This document shows positions 45,560-57,711 of a DNA stretch of 64,000 nucleotides, in pieces (the stretch's first letter is position 1; each line of letters begins with the position of its first letter). The notes beneath the pieces were generated by a model. It searched no databases. It worked only from the letters and a program-made list of their open reading frames with translations, and was not told where the DNA came from. The stretch comes from Mixta gaviniae (GTDB taxonomy: Bacteria > Pseudomonadota > Gammaproteobacteria > Enterobacterales > Enterobacteriaceae), in assembly GCF_002953195.1 (NCBI RefSeq), contig NZ_CP026377.1:1984001-2048000 (forward strand). Reading direction: 5' to 3'. A program made the translations under genes and the position numbers.

Positions 45560-46339
45560 TTAAGCCGGCGGGTCATCGCGGCTGGCGTCAGCCAGCCACG
45601 CCATAAACGTTTCGAGGCGCGCAACGAATCGCCCGGCATCGTCCTCAGGATGATAGCTTTCCCGCAAAAAATAGCCGATCTCCTCTGCGCGTGCTGGATA
45701 GCGCGCTAAGAACCTCGCCGCATGCGCCTCCAGCGTATCGGGCCAGTCGCGCTCCTCATCGCTTCGCAGCAGGTTGGTAGCGCGAATAAGCTTCCTGGCG
45801 GCCGCGCGCTGCAGCGGCCTGCGTGCAGGCAGGCTGTCCATTGCAGCCAGCTGCCTGATATAGCCCTGCAACACCGCGACAACATCGCCGTTAATCGCCT
45901 GGGCTATTTTTCTGGAGGGGCGGAAAGGGGGAAACCGTCGGGCGAGGTCGTCGCCGTAAAGGCAGCGGCAATGGTGCTTTAGCCAGTATCCCCAACTGTA
46001 GAGATGATTGGGGTGCAGCGCCGCCGACAGGGTGCCGATATCAAAGTCTATTTTGCTGACCGCCTGATGAGTGGCCTCTGTCTCGCGTCGCACCGCCTCT
46101 AAGGCCTGACACTCCGCCTCACTCGCGGGGCGGCTCAGGATGATGCAAATATCCAGGTCCGATACGCCGACCTTCGCCGTTCCCTGCGCAACGCTGCCAT
46201 AGAGATAGAGGCTGTGGATGAGGTCGCCCTGTCTCTGCGTCAGGCCATTTATCACCGCCGTGACCACGGCGCGAAACGGTGGCGCAATGTCGCCGGTCGG
46301 CGCTTCCGGGATATATCCCTCTGTATCAGGCATCTTCAT
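45560..46339 (-). CDS. Nucleotidyltransferase-domain protein (MNT/aminoglycoside adenylyltransferase-like)
   Basis: 259 residues. The N-terminal pol-beta-type nucleotidyltransferase core shows LYLYGSVAQGTAKVGVSDLD (about 44-63), with the GS-x10-D-x-D metal site, and a third acidic residue near KIDFDIG. The C-terminal half is helical (RKLIRATNLLRSDEERDWP). This resembles the AadA/ANT fold, but the sequence is not a recognised resistance enzyme, so no substrate is assigned. It is a lone gene between the nas operon and ychO, convergent with the nas genes. Confidence 0.75.
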   Translation of the reverse strand: MKMPDTEGYIPEAPTGDIAPPFRAVVTAVINGLTQRQGDLIHSLYLYGSVAQGTAKVGVSDLDICIILSRPASEAECQALEAVRRETEATHQAVSKIDFDIGTLSAALHPNHLYSWGYWLKHHCRCLYGDDLARRFPPFRPSRKIAQAINGDVVAVLQGYIRQLAAMDSLPARRPLQRAAARKLIRATNLLRSDEERDWPDTLEAHAARFLARYPARAEEIGYFLRESYHPEDDAGRFVARLETFMAWLADASRDDPPA

Positions 46340-46572
46340 CTTCCCGCTCTCGGCTGGCTGAGACGGCGCGCAAACGCCGATCGGTTTCTTAGGTGACGCC
46401 AGTGATGGATTTCCTGGGCGACGCCAGTGAGTGTAGAACCTCAGCTGCCGGACGCGCCTCTGCGCCGCGCCGGGAAAATCATGATCCAGTTCACAATTAT
46501 GCTAAGCTAAGGGCTGATTCAACGCTGATAACGGCCCCCATCATGAGAAATTAAGCTGACCCTGACGCCGCT

Positions 46573-48018
46573 ATGTTATTAACGCATCGACTGATCAAAA
46601 CCACCTTCACCCTGTTGTTGAGCAGCGTCTTGCTGCCTGACGCTTCGGCGTTTCAGACCGACACGCAGGTGCCCGACGCGCCGTTTGACGATCCGGCGCG
46701 CTTCAGCGCCATGCAGCAACAGCTGCCGACGCTGGATGTCGCCGACGACGCCGACGCCTTCTCCACCCGCCTGGCGCAGATCGCCAAAAGCATCGGCGAG
46801 GCGAGTAAAGAGGCGAGTGATGTCTCCTTTGGCGAACAGGCGGGCGTCTGGGCTTTTAACCACTTTCGCGACGAAGTCGCCGACCGGCTGGTGAACGAAG
46901 GGCAGTCGCTGCTCTCTCCCTACGGCACGGCGCAGCTCTCGCTGCAGGTGGATATGGACGGCAACTTTAACGGCAGCGGCGGACAGCTGCTGACGCCCTG
47001 GCAGGATAACTACCAGTATCTGACCTTTTCCCAACTGGGCGTGACCCAGACCGACGATGGGCTGGTGGGCAATGCCGGACTGGGGCAGCGCTGGGCGGCG
47101 GGCAACTGGCTGCTGGGCTATAACGCGCTGCTCGATCGTCAGTTCGATTCCGGTCTGCAGCGCGCGTCGCTGGGTACCGAAGCCTGGAGCGATTTCTTGC
47201 GCCTGTCGGCTAACTACTACACGCCGCTCAGCGGCTGGCGTAACAGCAGCGCGACCCAGCAGAACCGCATGGCGCGCGGTTATGACATCACCACTCAGGG
47301 CTATCTGCCGTTTTATCGTCAGCTCGGCGTATCGGTTACCTGGGAGCAGTATCTCGGCGATAGCGTCGATCTGTTTAACAACGGCAGCCCGGAGAAGAAC
47401 CCGGTGGCGGTGAAGGTGGGGGTCAATTACACCCCGGTGCCGCTGCTCACCTTTACCGCCTCGCATAAAGAGGGCGAAAGCGGCCAGTCGCAGGATCAGC
47501 TGGGTATGCGCATTACCTACCGTCCCGGCGTGGCGCTGAGCAAGCAGCTCTCCGCCGATAATGTGGCGCAGGCGCGCTCGCTGCGCGGCAGCCGCTACGA
47601 TCTGGTAGAGCGCAACACCACGCCGGTACTGGAGTTCCGCCAGCGTAAAACGCTGTCGGTGTTCCTGGCGACGCCGCCCTGGCAGCTCAGCCCCGGCGAA
47701 ACGCTGCCGCTGAAGCTGCAGATCCGCGCCGCCAATCCTGTTACCGCCGTTAGCTGGCAGGGCGACACCCAGGCGCTGAGCCTGACGCCGCCGCCCGACA
47801 ACCGTAGCCCGCAGGGCTGGTCGGTGATAATGCCCGCCTGGGACAGCACGCCGGGCGCCAGCAACCAGTATCGCCTGTCGGTGACGGTGGAGGATGATAA
47901 GCAACAGCGCGTCACCTCAAACTGGATCACGCTGCAGATTTCCCCGCCGATGGCGCTGGAGGCGGAGCATACGCGCTTCGACCTGATGGCGCCGCCGGAG
48001 GCCGCGCCGGCGCTATAA
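46573..48018 (+). CDS. ychO: Inverse-autotransporter/intimin-like outer-membrane protein YchO
   Basis: 481 residues. A Sec signal (LLLSSVLLPDASA) is followed by an invasin/intimin-type twelve-strand beta-barrel domain (about 70-340), with WAFNHFRDEVADRLVNEG at its start and GYDITTQGYLPFYRQLGVSV typical of inverse autotransporters. After LVERN comes one Ig-like domain (about 365-460). There is no long passenger, as in E. coli YchO, which affects adhesion and invasion in some strains. The gene normally lies near chaC/ychN/narL; here a 24-kb block separates it from chaC. Confidence 0.9.
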   Translation: MLLTHRLIKTTFTLLLSSVLLPDASAFQTDTQVPDAPFDDPARFSAMQQQLPTLDVADDADAFSTRLAQIAKSIGEASKEASDVSFGEQAGVWAFNHFRDEVADRLVNEGQSLLSPYGTAQLSLQVDMDGNFNGSGGQLLTPWQDNYQYLTFSQLGVTQTDDGLVGNAGLGQRWAAGNWLLGYNALLDRQFDSGLQRASLGTEAWSDFLRLSANYYTPLSGWRNSSATQQNRMARGYDITTQGYLPFYRQLGVSVTWEQYLGDSVDLFNNGSPEKNPVAVKVGVNYTPVPLLTFTASHKEGESGQSQDQLGMRITYRPGVALSKQLSADNVAQARSLRGSRYDLVERNTTPVLEFRQRKTLSVFLATPPWQLSPGETLPLKLQIRAANPVTAVSWQGDTQALSLTPPPDNRSPQGWSVIMPAWDSTPGASNQYRLSVTVEDDKQQRVTSNWITLQISPPMALEAEHTRFDLMAPPEAAPAL

Positions 48019-48110
48019 TCAGGCAGCCCAGGGCGCAGAGAAAGCGGAACAGGCGCTTAGCACAGGCGCAAGGCCTCAAAGGGAAACGGGGCGGGTGGGT
48101 AAGCCCGGAT

Positions 48111-48142
48111 AAAAAAACGGGGCCGCGATAAGCGACCCCGTT
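48111..48142 (-). terminator. Intrinsic terminator of the cio operon
   Basis: On the minus strand AACGGGG and CCCCGTT form a stem around a 13-nt loop, followed by TTTTT. It lies within a few bases of the DUF2474 gene stop. Confidence 0.8.
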
Positions 48143-48146
48143 GCGT

Positions 48147-48305
48147 TTAATGCACTTTCAGTCCCGCTGCGGTCATCAGCAGGCGGAACAGGCTGGCGAC
48201 CACAAACAGCGCCAGCACGCTGCCTGTCCAGATCGCCGCCATCCACAGCAGCCGTCGCCAGAGCGGCTGCTTCGCGCTTTTACGCGTCATGCGTTGCAGT
48301 TGCAT
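48147..48305 (-). CDS. DUF2474-type small subunit of cyanide-insensitive bd oxidase
   Basis: 52 residues, with a basic N-terminus (MQLQRMTRKSAKQPLWRRLL) and a single transmembrane helix (WMAAIWTGSVLALFVVASLF). The W-x3-W-x2-S-V-L-A-L pattern is that of DUF2474 proteins, which follow cydB in CIO-type operons and are functional analogues of CydX. AGGAG lies six bases upstream of the ATG, and the gene starts 12 bp after cioB. Confidence 0.85.
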   Translation of the reverse strand: MQLQRMTRKSAKQPLWRRLLWMAAIWTGSVLALFVVASLFRLLMTAAGLKVH

Positions 48306-48316
48306 CTCTTCTCCTG

Positions 48317-49327
48317 TCAATGATAACCCTGCTCAGGATCGATCTTGCCGCGGAACACATAGTAGCTCCAGAAGGTATAGACCAGGATTAGCGGGATAAT
48401 AAACAGCGCGCCCACCAGCATAAAGCCCTGGCTCTGCGGCGGCGACGAGGCGGCGCGGAAGGTAATATCCGGCGGGATCAGGTTCGGCCAGATACTGATG
48501 CCCAGCCCGCTGAAGCCGAGGAACACCAGCGCCAGCGTCAGGATAAAGGGCGCATAGTGCGCGTCCGGCAGCCAGGCGTTACGCCACAGCGCCCACGACA
48601 CCAGCAGCACCAGAACCGGCACCGGCAGGAAGAAGAACAGGTTCGGCGTGGTAAACCAGCGGTCGGCGATCGACTGATGGGTCAGCGGCGTCCAGACGCT
48701 AACGATCGCCATCACCACCAGCAGCGCCAGCAGCAGTGGACGCGCCAGCTTGCGCATGGTTTGCAGCAGGTGCCCTTCGGTTTTGATAATCAGCCAGCTG
48801 GCGCCCAGCAGCGCATAGGCGACCACCAGCCCCAGCCCGCAGAACAGGCTGAACGGGCTTATCCAGTCGAACACGCTACCTGCCCATTCGCGGCCTTCCA
48901 CCGGGAAGCCGTTCAGGAAGGCGCCCAGCACCACGCCCTGTGCGAAGGTTGCGATAAAGGAGCCGGCGATAAAGGATTTATCCCAGAACGCGCGATGCGA
49001 TACGGTCGCCTTGAAACGGAACTCAAAGGCGACGCCGCGGAAAATCAGCCCGATAAGCATAATCGTCAGCGGGATCGCCAGCGCGTCCAGAATCACCGAG
49101 TAGGCGAGCGGGAAGGCGCCGAACAGCCCCGCACCGCCCATCACCAGCCAGGTTTCGTTGCCGTCCCATACCGGCGCGACGGTATTCATCATTACGTCGC
49201 GGTCTTTGCTTTCACGCACCATCGGATAGAGCAGGCCGATGCCGAGGTCAAAACCGTCCATCACCACATACATCAGAATGCTGAACACAATGATGACGAA
49301 CCAGATCAGCGGAAGATCGATACCCAT
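48317..49327 (-). CDS. cioB: Cytochrome bd-type (CIO) quinol oxidase subunit II
   Basis: 336-residue polytopic inner-membrane protein of the CydB/AppB family, shorter than E. coli CydB (379) and the size of Pseudomonas CioB. The N-terminus is typical: YVVMDGFDLGIGLLYPMVRE and NTVAPVWDGNETWLVMGGAG, then RGVAFEFRFK. With subunit I it forms a haem b/d quinol oxidase reducing O2 to water. Its ATG overlaps the subunit I stop (TAATG). Confidence 0.93.
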   Translation of the reverse strand: MGIDLPLIWFVIIVFSILMYVVMDGFDLGIGLLYPMVRESKDRDVMMNTVAPVWDGNETWLVMGGAGLFGAFPLAYSVILDALAIPLTIMLIGLIFRGVAFEFRFKATVSHRAFWDKSFIAGSFIATFAQGVVLGAFLNGFPVEGREWAGSVFDWISPFSLFCGLGLVVAYALLGASWLIIKTEGHLLQTMRKLARPLLLALLVVMAIVSVWTPLTHQSIADRWFTTPNLFFFLPVPVLVLLVSWALWRNAWLPDAHYAPFILTLALVFLGFSGLGISIWPNLIPPDITFRAASSPPQSQGFMLVGALFIIPLILVYTFWSYYVFRGKIDPEQGYH

Positions 49328-50769
49328 TATTTAATTCCTCCCAGTTCATCTTTCTTACGCTCATCAAGCGATTCGTCAGCGGCGGAGAGCGGACGCGCAG
49401 GGGTGCGCGGCGTGCCCGGGCCGCCTTTAGGCGGATGATCGACGAACGGTTGCGGGCCGCGGCCTATCAGCTTCAGCAGATAGACCACGCCGACGCCGAA
49501 CACCGAGGCGTAAACCAGAATAAAGGCCAGCAGGCTGAGCGACATATGCAGCGTGCCGTGATGCGACACCGCATCGCGGGTGCGCAGCAGGCCGTAAACC
49601 ACCCACGGCTGACGGCCCACCTCAGTGGTGAACCAGCCGGCGAGAATGGCGATAAGACCGGAAGGCCCCAGTACCAGCGCGAAGCGATGGAAAAGAGGCT
49701 GGTCATAGAGACGGCCGCGCAGGCGCAGCACCAGGCTCCAGACGCCCGCCAGAATCATCAGCAGGCCCATGGCCACCATGATGCGGAAAGACCAGAAAAC
49801 AATGGTGGAGTTGGGACGATCTTCCGGCGGGAAGCTTTTCAACGCCGGGATCTGTTTGGTCAGGCTATGCGTCAGGATCAGGCTGCCCAGCACCGGCACT
49901 TCTACCGCATATTTCGTCTCTTCCGCCTGCATATCGGGCAGGCCGAACAGGATCAGCGGCGTCGCTTCGCCCGGCGGGTTTTCCCAGTGGCCTTCAATCG
50001 CAGCGATCTTCGCCGGCTGATGCTCCAGGGTGTTCAGGCCGTGGGCATCGCCGATGCCTGCCTGAATCGGCGCGACGATCAGCGCCATCCACATCGCCAT
50101 CGAGAACATGCGTTTGATAGCCGGGCTTTTATTGCCGCGCAGCAGATGCCAGGCGCCCGACGCGCCGACGAAGAAGGCAGTCGTCAGGAACGAGGCGGTT
50201 GCCATATGCAGCAGGCGGTAGGGGAAAGAGGGGTTAAACACCACTTTAAACCAGTCCGCCGGGATCAGCTGACCGTTAACCACCTCATAGCCCTGCGGCG
50301 TGTGCATAAAGCTGTTGGAGGCGAGGATCCAGAAGGTCGACATCAGGGTGCCCAGCGCTACCATGCAGGTAGAGAAGAAGTGCAGCCCCGGTCCGACGCG
50401 GTTCCAGCCAAACATCATCACCCCGAGGAAGCCCGCTTCCAGGAAGAAAGCGGTCAGCACTTCATAGGTGAGCAGCGGACCGGTGATGCTGCCCGCAAAT
50501 GCGGAAAATCCGCTCCAGTTAGTCCCGAACTGATAGGCCATCACCAGTCCGGATACTACGCCCATACCAAAGTTCACAGCGAAAATCTTTAACCAGAAAT
50601 GATACAGATCGCGCCAGGTATCATTACGGGTTTTCAGCCACAACGCTTCCAGCACCATCAGAAAACTGGCGAGGCCAATGGTGATTGCCGGGAAGATAAT
50701 GTGAAAAGAGACCGTGAACGCGAATTGTATTCTTGCCAGTTCGAACGCGTCTAAACCGAACATAGCCAC
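49327..50769 (-). CDS. cioA: Cytochrome bd-type (CIO) quinol oxidase subunit I
   Basis: 480 residues with about nine transmembrane helices. FAFTVSFHIIFPAITIGLAS includes the haem-ligand histidine, and TGPLLTYEVLTAFFLEAGFL carries the conserved acidic residues. GRQPWVVYGLLRT is the GRQPW signature. The periplasmic Q-loop is short, as in the cyanide-insensitive group rather than CydA. The C-terminus ends with a Pro/Lys-rich cytosolic tail. It heads the cioA-cioB-DUF2474 operon; the promoter lies in the 494-bp gap before astC. Confidence 0.93.
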   Translation of the reverse strand: MAMFGLDAFELARIQFAFTVSFHIIFPAITIGLASFLMVLEALWLKTRNDTWRDLYHFWLKIFAVNFGMGVVSGLVMAYQFGTNWSGFSAFAGSITGPLLTYEVLTAFFLEAGFLGVMMFGWNRVGPGLHFFSTCMVALGTLMSTFWILASNSFMHTPQGYEVVNGQLIPADWFKVVFNPSFPYRLLHMATASFLTTAFFVGASGAWHLLRGNKSPAIKRMFSMAMWMALIVAPIQAGIGDAHGLNTLEHQPAKIAAIEGHWENPPGEATPLILFGLPDMQAEETKYAVEVPVLGSLILTHSLTKQIPALKSFPPEDRPNSTIVFWSFRIMVAMGLLMILAGVWSLVLRLRGRLYDQPLFHRFALVLGPSGLIAILAGWFTTEVGRQPWVVYGLLRTRDAVSHHGTLHMSLSLLAFILVYASVFGVGVVYLLKLIGRGPQPFVDHPPKGGPGTPRTPARPLSAADESLDERKKDELGGIK

Positions 50770-51263
50770 CTCGAGATGTTCATTAGTTAACTACCAAAGA
50801 AGGATGAGTCCTTGCCATAACACAACAAGTGTAGAAGAGGGTTTAGTGAAACACAGAAATGATAGCTATAACAGAAACAGAAAATAAGGATTCACCTATA
50901 ACAGTCATTGGTCGCCCTGCACTCTATTGATGCGCGACGCCTTTTTATCGTGCCTGCGTTGCCCTGTTTTAACAGCAAATGTTATTCAGGATCACAAAAG
51001 CAATATTTTATCTTCTCGCTGCATAATTCCGCTTCCCGATCGACTGCCGATGCCGCTGTGTCAGATAATTATTCACTATTTATGCACTAATGGTGAATAT
51101 CGCTGGGTTGTAACTCATTGATTTATGGTATGGCAATCCGGTTTATGCAGTTATAACGCTGGCTGGCACAAAGCATGCACTCTAGAGTAGAGCTGCAATG
51201 AATCATTTCATTAACATAATTTAAACTTTTGATTCACCCGCCGGGTGATGCTATGAGGCCGCT
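50770..51263. promoter_or_regulatory. Divergent promoter region between cioA and astC
   Basis: A 494-bp AT-rich region holding both promoters. On the astC side a sigma-54-like element lies at 51164-51179. An incomplete NtrC-like half-palindrome (ATGCACTAATGGTGAAT) sits at about 51080-51096, with a spacer two bases short of consensus. I see no convincing ORF or terminator; two overlapping 60-64 codon frames at 50908-51121 have no family resemblance. Confidence 0.55.
51164..51179 (+). promoter_or_regulatory. Sigma-54-like promoter of the ast operon
   Basis: TGGCAC, five bases (AAAGC) and ATGCA match the -24/-12 pattern with one mismatch in the -12 box. Transcription would start about 75 bp before astC. 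In E. coli ast is NtrC/sigma-54 dependent, which supports the reading. Confidence 0.6.
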
Positions 51264-52480
51264 ATGCAACAATCAGTTTCTCGTCAGGATTTTGATCGCT
51301 GGATGGTTCCCGCGTATTCCCCCGCCAGCTTTGTGCCGGATCGCGCTGAAGGTTCACGTCTGTGGGACCAGAATGGCAAGGAATATATCGATTTCGCCGG
51401 CGGCATCGCCGTGAACGCGCTGGGACACGCGCACCCGGAACTTCAGCAGGCGTTGCAGCAGCAGGCGGCCAAACTCTGGCATACCGGCAACGGCTTTACC
51501 AATGCGCCGATCTTGCGCCTGGCGAAACAGCTGATTGACGCCACCTTCGCCGACCGCGTCTTTTTCTGCAACTCCGGCGCGGAAGCGAACGAAGCGGCGC
51601 TGAAGCTGGCGCGTAAATATGCCCATGATACCTTCGGCCCGGAGAAGAGCGGCATCGTCGCCTTTAAAAATGCTTTCCACGGCCGCACGCTGTTTACCGT
51701 CACCGCCGGCGGCCAGCCCGCCTATTCGAAAGATTTCGCACCGTTGCCGCCGGGCATCGAACATGCGGTGTTTAACGATCTCGAGTCAGCCGCGCAGCTG
51801 ATCAACGCGCAGACCGCCGCAGTGATCGTCGAGCCGATCCAGGGCGAAGGCGGCGTGCTGCCGGCCGAACCGGCGTTCCTGCGCGGGCTGCGTGAGCTGT
51901 GCGATCGCCATAATGCGCTGCTGATTTTTGATGAAGTGCAGAGCGGCGTCGGTCGTACCGGCTCGCTCTACGCCTACATGCACTACGGCGTGACGCCGGA
52001 CGTGCTAAGCACCGCCAAAGCGCTGGGCGGCGGCTTTCCGATCGGCGCGATGCTGACCACCGAAAAGCTGGCGGCGACGCTGAACGTCGGCAGCCACGGC
52101 ACTACCTACGGTGGCAATCCGCTGGCGGGCGCGGTGGGCGGCAAGGTACTGGAGCTGATCAACCGTCCCGAGGTACTGGAGGGCGTACAGCAGCGCCACC
52201 GCTGGTTTACCGAAGGGCTGAACGCCATTAACCAGCGTCTGCGCCTGTTTAAAGAGGTGCGCGGTCTCGGCCTGCTGATTGGCGGCGTGCTGAATGAAGA
52301 TTTCAGCGGCAAAGCGAAGCAAATCAGCCTGGCGGCGGCCGAAGAGGGCGTGATGGTGTTGATTGCCGGGGCAAGCGTAGTCCGTTTTGCGCCCTCGCTG
52401 ATTATCAGCGAGCAGGATGTGAAAGAAGGGCTGGCCCGTTTTGAACGCGCCTGCGAGGCGATCGTAAAAGGAGCTGCCTG

Positions 52481-52481
<1 letters not shown>
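51264..52481 (+). CDS. astC: Succinylornithine transaminase
   Basis: 405-residue class III PLP aminotransferase, third enzyme of the arginine succinyltransferase pathway (succinylornithine + 2-oxoglutarate to succinylglutamate semialdehyde + glutamate). [34 protein letters not shown] and [14 protein letters not shown] are typical, with the PLP lysine in [16 protein letters not shown]. It is close to ArgD in sequence, but position 1 of astCADBE fixes the assignment. The stop overlaps the astA start. Confidence 0.96.
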
Positions 52482-54974
<2,493 letters not shown>

Positions 54975-54975
<1 letters not shown>

Positions 54976-56306
54976 TGAAAGCCAAAGAAGTGAACTTTGA
55001 CGGGCTGGTGGGGCTGACGCACCATTACGCCGGGCTGTCGTTCGGCAACGAAGCCTCGACGCGCCATCAGCATCAGCTCTCCAACCCGCGGCTGGCGGCG
55101 AAGCAGGGGCTGCTGAAAATGAAAGCGCTGGCGGACGCCGGTTTTGCGCAGGGAGTGATCCCGCCGCACGAACGGCCGAACCTGCCGGTGCTGCGCCAGC
55201 TCGGCTTCAGCGGCACCGACGCCCAGGTACTGGCGAAGGCGGCGCGTCAGGCGCCGCAGCTGCTCTCCGCCGTTAGCTCCGCCTCGGCGATGTGGGTGGC
55301 GAACGCTGCCACCGTGTCACCCTCCGCCGACAGTGCGGATGGCAAAACGCACTTCACCGTCGCCAACCTGAATAATAAATTCCACCGCGCGATCGAAGCG
55401 CCGACGACCGGCGCGCTGCTGCGCGCGATTTTCCGCGACGATCGCCATTTCGCCCATCACCACGCGCTGCCGCAGGTGTCGCTGCTGGGCGACGAAGGGG
55501 CGGCCAACCATAACCGCTTCGGCGGCGACTACGGTGAGCCGGGCGTGCAGCTGTTCGTCTACGGCCGCGAAGAGGGACACAGCGGACTGGTGCCGGCGCG
55601 CTATCCTGCGCGTCAGACCCGCGAAGCGAGCGAGGCGGTAGCCCGATTACATCAGCTCGATCCGGCACGCACGATCTTTACCCAGCAGAACCCGGCGGTG
55701 ATTGACCAGGGGGTGTTTCATAATGACGTGATCGCCGTCAGCAATCGTCATGTGCTGTTCTGCCATCAGCTGGCGTTTCTGCATCAGGATAGCCTGCTGG
55801 CGGAGCTGAGCGAAAAGGTGCCGGATTTTACGCCGGTGATCGTCCCCGACGCGCGCGTTTCGGTGGGCGATGCGGTCTCAACCTACCTGTTCAACAGCCA
55901 GCTGCTGAGCCGCGATAACGGCGATATGCTGCTGGTGCTGCCGCAAGAGGCGCGTGAGCATAACGGCGTCTGGCGTTATCTTTCCGAACTGGTAGAGAAC
56001 GGCGGGCCGATTCGTGAGATGATGGTGTTCGATTTGCGCGAAAGCATGTGTAACGGCGGTGGGCCAGCCTGCCTTCGTCTGCGCGTGGCGCTGAACGCCG
56101 TTGAGCAGCAGGCGGTGAACCCGGCAGTGATGATGAACGATCGTCTGTTCGACACGCTGAACCAGTGGGTCGACCGTTACTATCGCGACCGGCTCTCTCA
56201 GGCTGACCTGGCCGATCCGCAACTGCTGACCGAAGGACGTGAAGCGCTGGACGAGCTGACGTGTTTGCTAGACTTAGGAAGTGTTTATCCATTCCAGCAG
56301 GAATAA
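54975..56306 (+). CDS. astB: N-succinylarginine dihydrolase
   Basis: 443 residues; it converts succinylarginine to succinylornithine, CO2 and two NH3, the nitrogen-releasing step. The family opening is intact ([20 protein letters not shown] then NEAS). The catalytic residues of the guanidine-modifying fold lie in NANNKF-like and HRHVLF-like blocks (here NLNNKFHRA and [13 protein letters not shown]) and in the C-terminal [13 protein letters not shown] cysteine motif. It overlaps astD by one base. Confidence 0.97.
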
Positions 56307-56363
56307 AAACCGATGCGGCGGCGTCCGCCTGACGCCGTCGGCTTCCGCGTCACAGGAGATGTC

Positions 56364-57371
56364 ATGCAGGATCTGTTACAACAAACGCTCTCCGGCCAGG
56401 CGCCGGCTGTTACCAGCGGGACGCTGCCGCATTTGCGCTGGCAGTGGCTGGATGAAGGTATTCTGGAACTGACCCCCCTGACGCCAACGCAGCACGCGGT
56501 GGCGATCTCCGCCGGGATCCACGGCAATGAAACCGCGCCGGTGGAGATCGTGAATCATCTGGTTAGCCAGCTGCTGCAGGGCAAGGCGCCGTTGACCGCG
56601 CGGCTACTGGTGCTGCTCGGCAATCCGCCCGCGCTGCGCGCCGGCAAGCGCTACCTGCGCTGCGATCTGAATCGCCTGTTCGGCGGCCGCTGGCAACAGT
56701 TTGAAGAGTGTCCCGAGGCGCAGCGCGCCTGGCGTCTGGAGCAGGCGCTGGAGACTTTCTGGCAGGCGGGCGCGCATCAGGAAGTACGCTGGCATCTCGA
56801 TCTGCATACCGCCATCCGCGGCTCTTACCATACGCGCTTCGGCGTGATGCCTCACAGCCAGCGCCCGTGGCCCGACGATTTTATGCACTGGCTGGCGGCA
56901 GCGGGGATGGAGGCGCTGGTGTTCCATCGCGCGCCGGGCGGTACTTTCACCCACTACAGCTGTGAACATTTCCAGGCGGCCAGCTGTACGCTGGAGCTGG
57001 GCAAGGCGCTGCCTTTCGGGCAGAACGATCTGGCTCTTTTCGCGGCGGCGCAGCAGGCGCTGGCTGCGTTGCTGTTCGGCGAGGCGTTGCCCGATGTCGC
57101 CACGCCGCCGCGTCGCTATCGCGTCTCGCAGCAGATTACGCGCAACAGTGACCGCTTCGCCCTGCATATGGGGCCGGAAACGCTGAACTTTACCGCCTTT
57201 CCGCAGGGGACGCTGCTGGCGGAGGATGGCGAAACGCGCTATTTCGTGCAGCAGGCGCGGGAGTACGTGCTGTTTCCCAATCCCAACGTCGCCGCCGGAC
57301 TGCGCGCCGGGCTGATGCTGGTGGAAGATAATGCCCATAACGCCTTGCTCAGCGGCGAACACCTGAAATAA
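56364..57371 (+). CDS. astE: Succinylglutamate desuccinylase
   Basis: 335-residue zinc carboxypeptidase-like enzyme releasing glutamate and succinate, the last step. The ATG at 56364 has CAGGAG eight bases upstream and matches the family N-terminus; the start at 56313 would add 17 unconserved residues. Zinc ligands lie in [14 protein letters not shown] (His, Glu) and in [12 protein letters not shown] (His), and the catalytic glutamate is in [15 protein letters not shown]. It closes the astCADBE operon. Confidence 0.96.
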   Translation: MQDLLQQTLSGQAPAVTSGTLPHLRWQWLDEGILELTPLTPTQHAVAISAGIHGNETAPVEIVNHLVSQLLQGKAPLTARLLVLLGNPPALRAGKRYLRCDLNRLFGGRWQQFEECPEAQRAWRLEQALETFWQAGAHQEVRWHLDLHTAIRGSYHTRFGVMPHSQRPWPDDFMHWLAAAGMEALVFHRAPGGTFTHYSCEHFQAASCTLELGKALPFGQNDLALFAAAQQALAALLFGEALPDVATPPRRYRVSQQITRNSDRFALHMGPETLNFTAFPQGTLLAEDGETRYFVQQAREYVLFPNPNVAAGLRAGLMLVEDNAHNALLSGEHLK

Positions 57372-57711
57372 CCGCGCCGTCGGGCAGGGCGCCACTGTCA
57401 GTCGGGCGGCAATGATGCCGCCAAAAAACGGGCGCCGCCTTTTGGCTCAGCGCGCGTTAACTTTTTCTTTCCTCAATCCTGTCCCGAAGGTTACACTTCT
57501 CCACAATTGCCGCCGAATTCCGCACGGTGTCATACTTTTTTGCAATTCCTCACCCAAATCTTCTTATTCTCTCCAGGATCGCTGCATTTTTATCTTCTAT
57601 GCTTTCAGGGCTTTACTCATGAACTGAGTACTTGACGTTGGCTGTCGTAAACTCATTTCCGTAGCAGCGACACAGGCTGTCGTCATAAAACTGATAAGTA
57701 AGGACTATATT
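57372..57711. promoter_or_regulatory. astE-spy intergenic region with the spy promoter
   Basis: 340 bp without a credible gene. A weak CpxR-like pair (GTAAA at 57648, then GTA nine bases on) lies about 60 bp before spy, where envelope-stress regulators act in E. coli. The spacing is longer than the CpxR consensus, so this is tentative. Confidence 0.4.

Noticed and set aside
50908..51121. Two overlapping 60-64 codon frames before astC
   Set aside because: No family resemblance or ribosome sites; they lie in an AT-rich promoter region.
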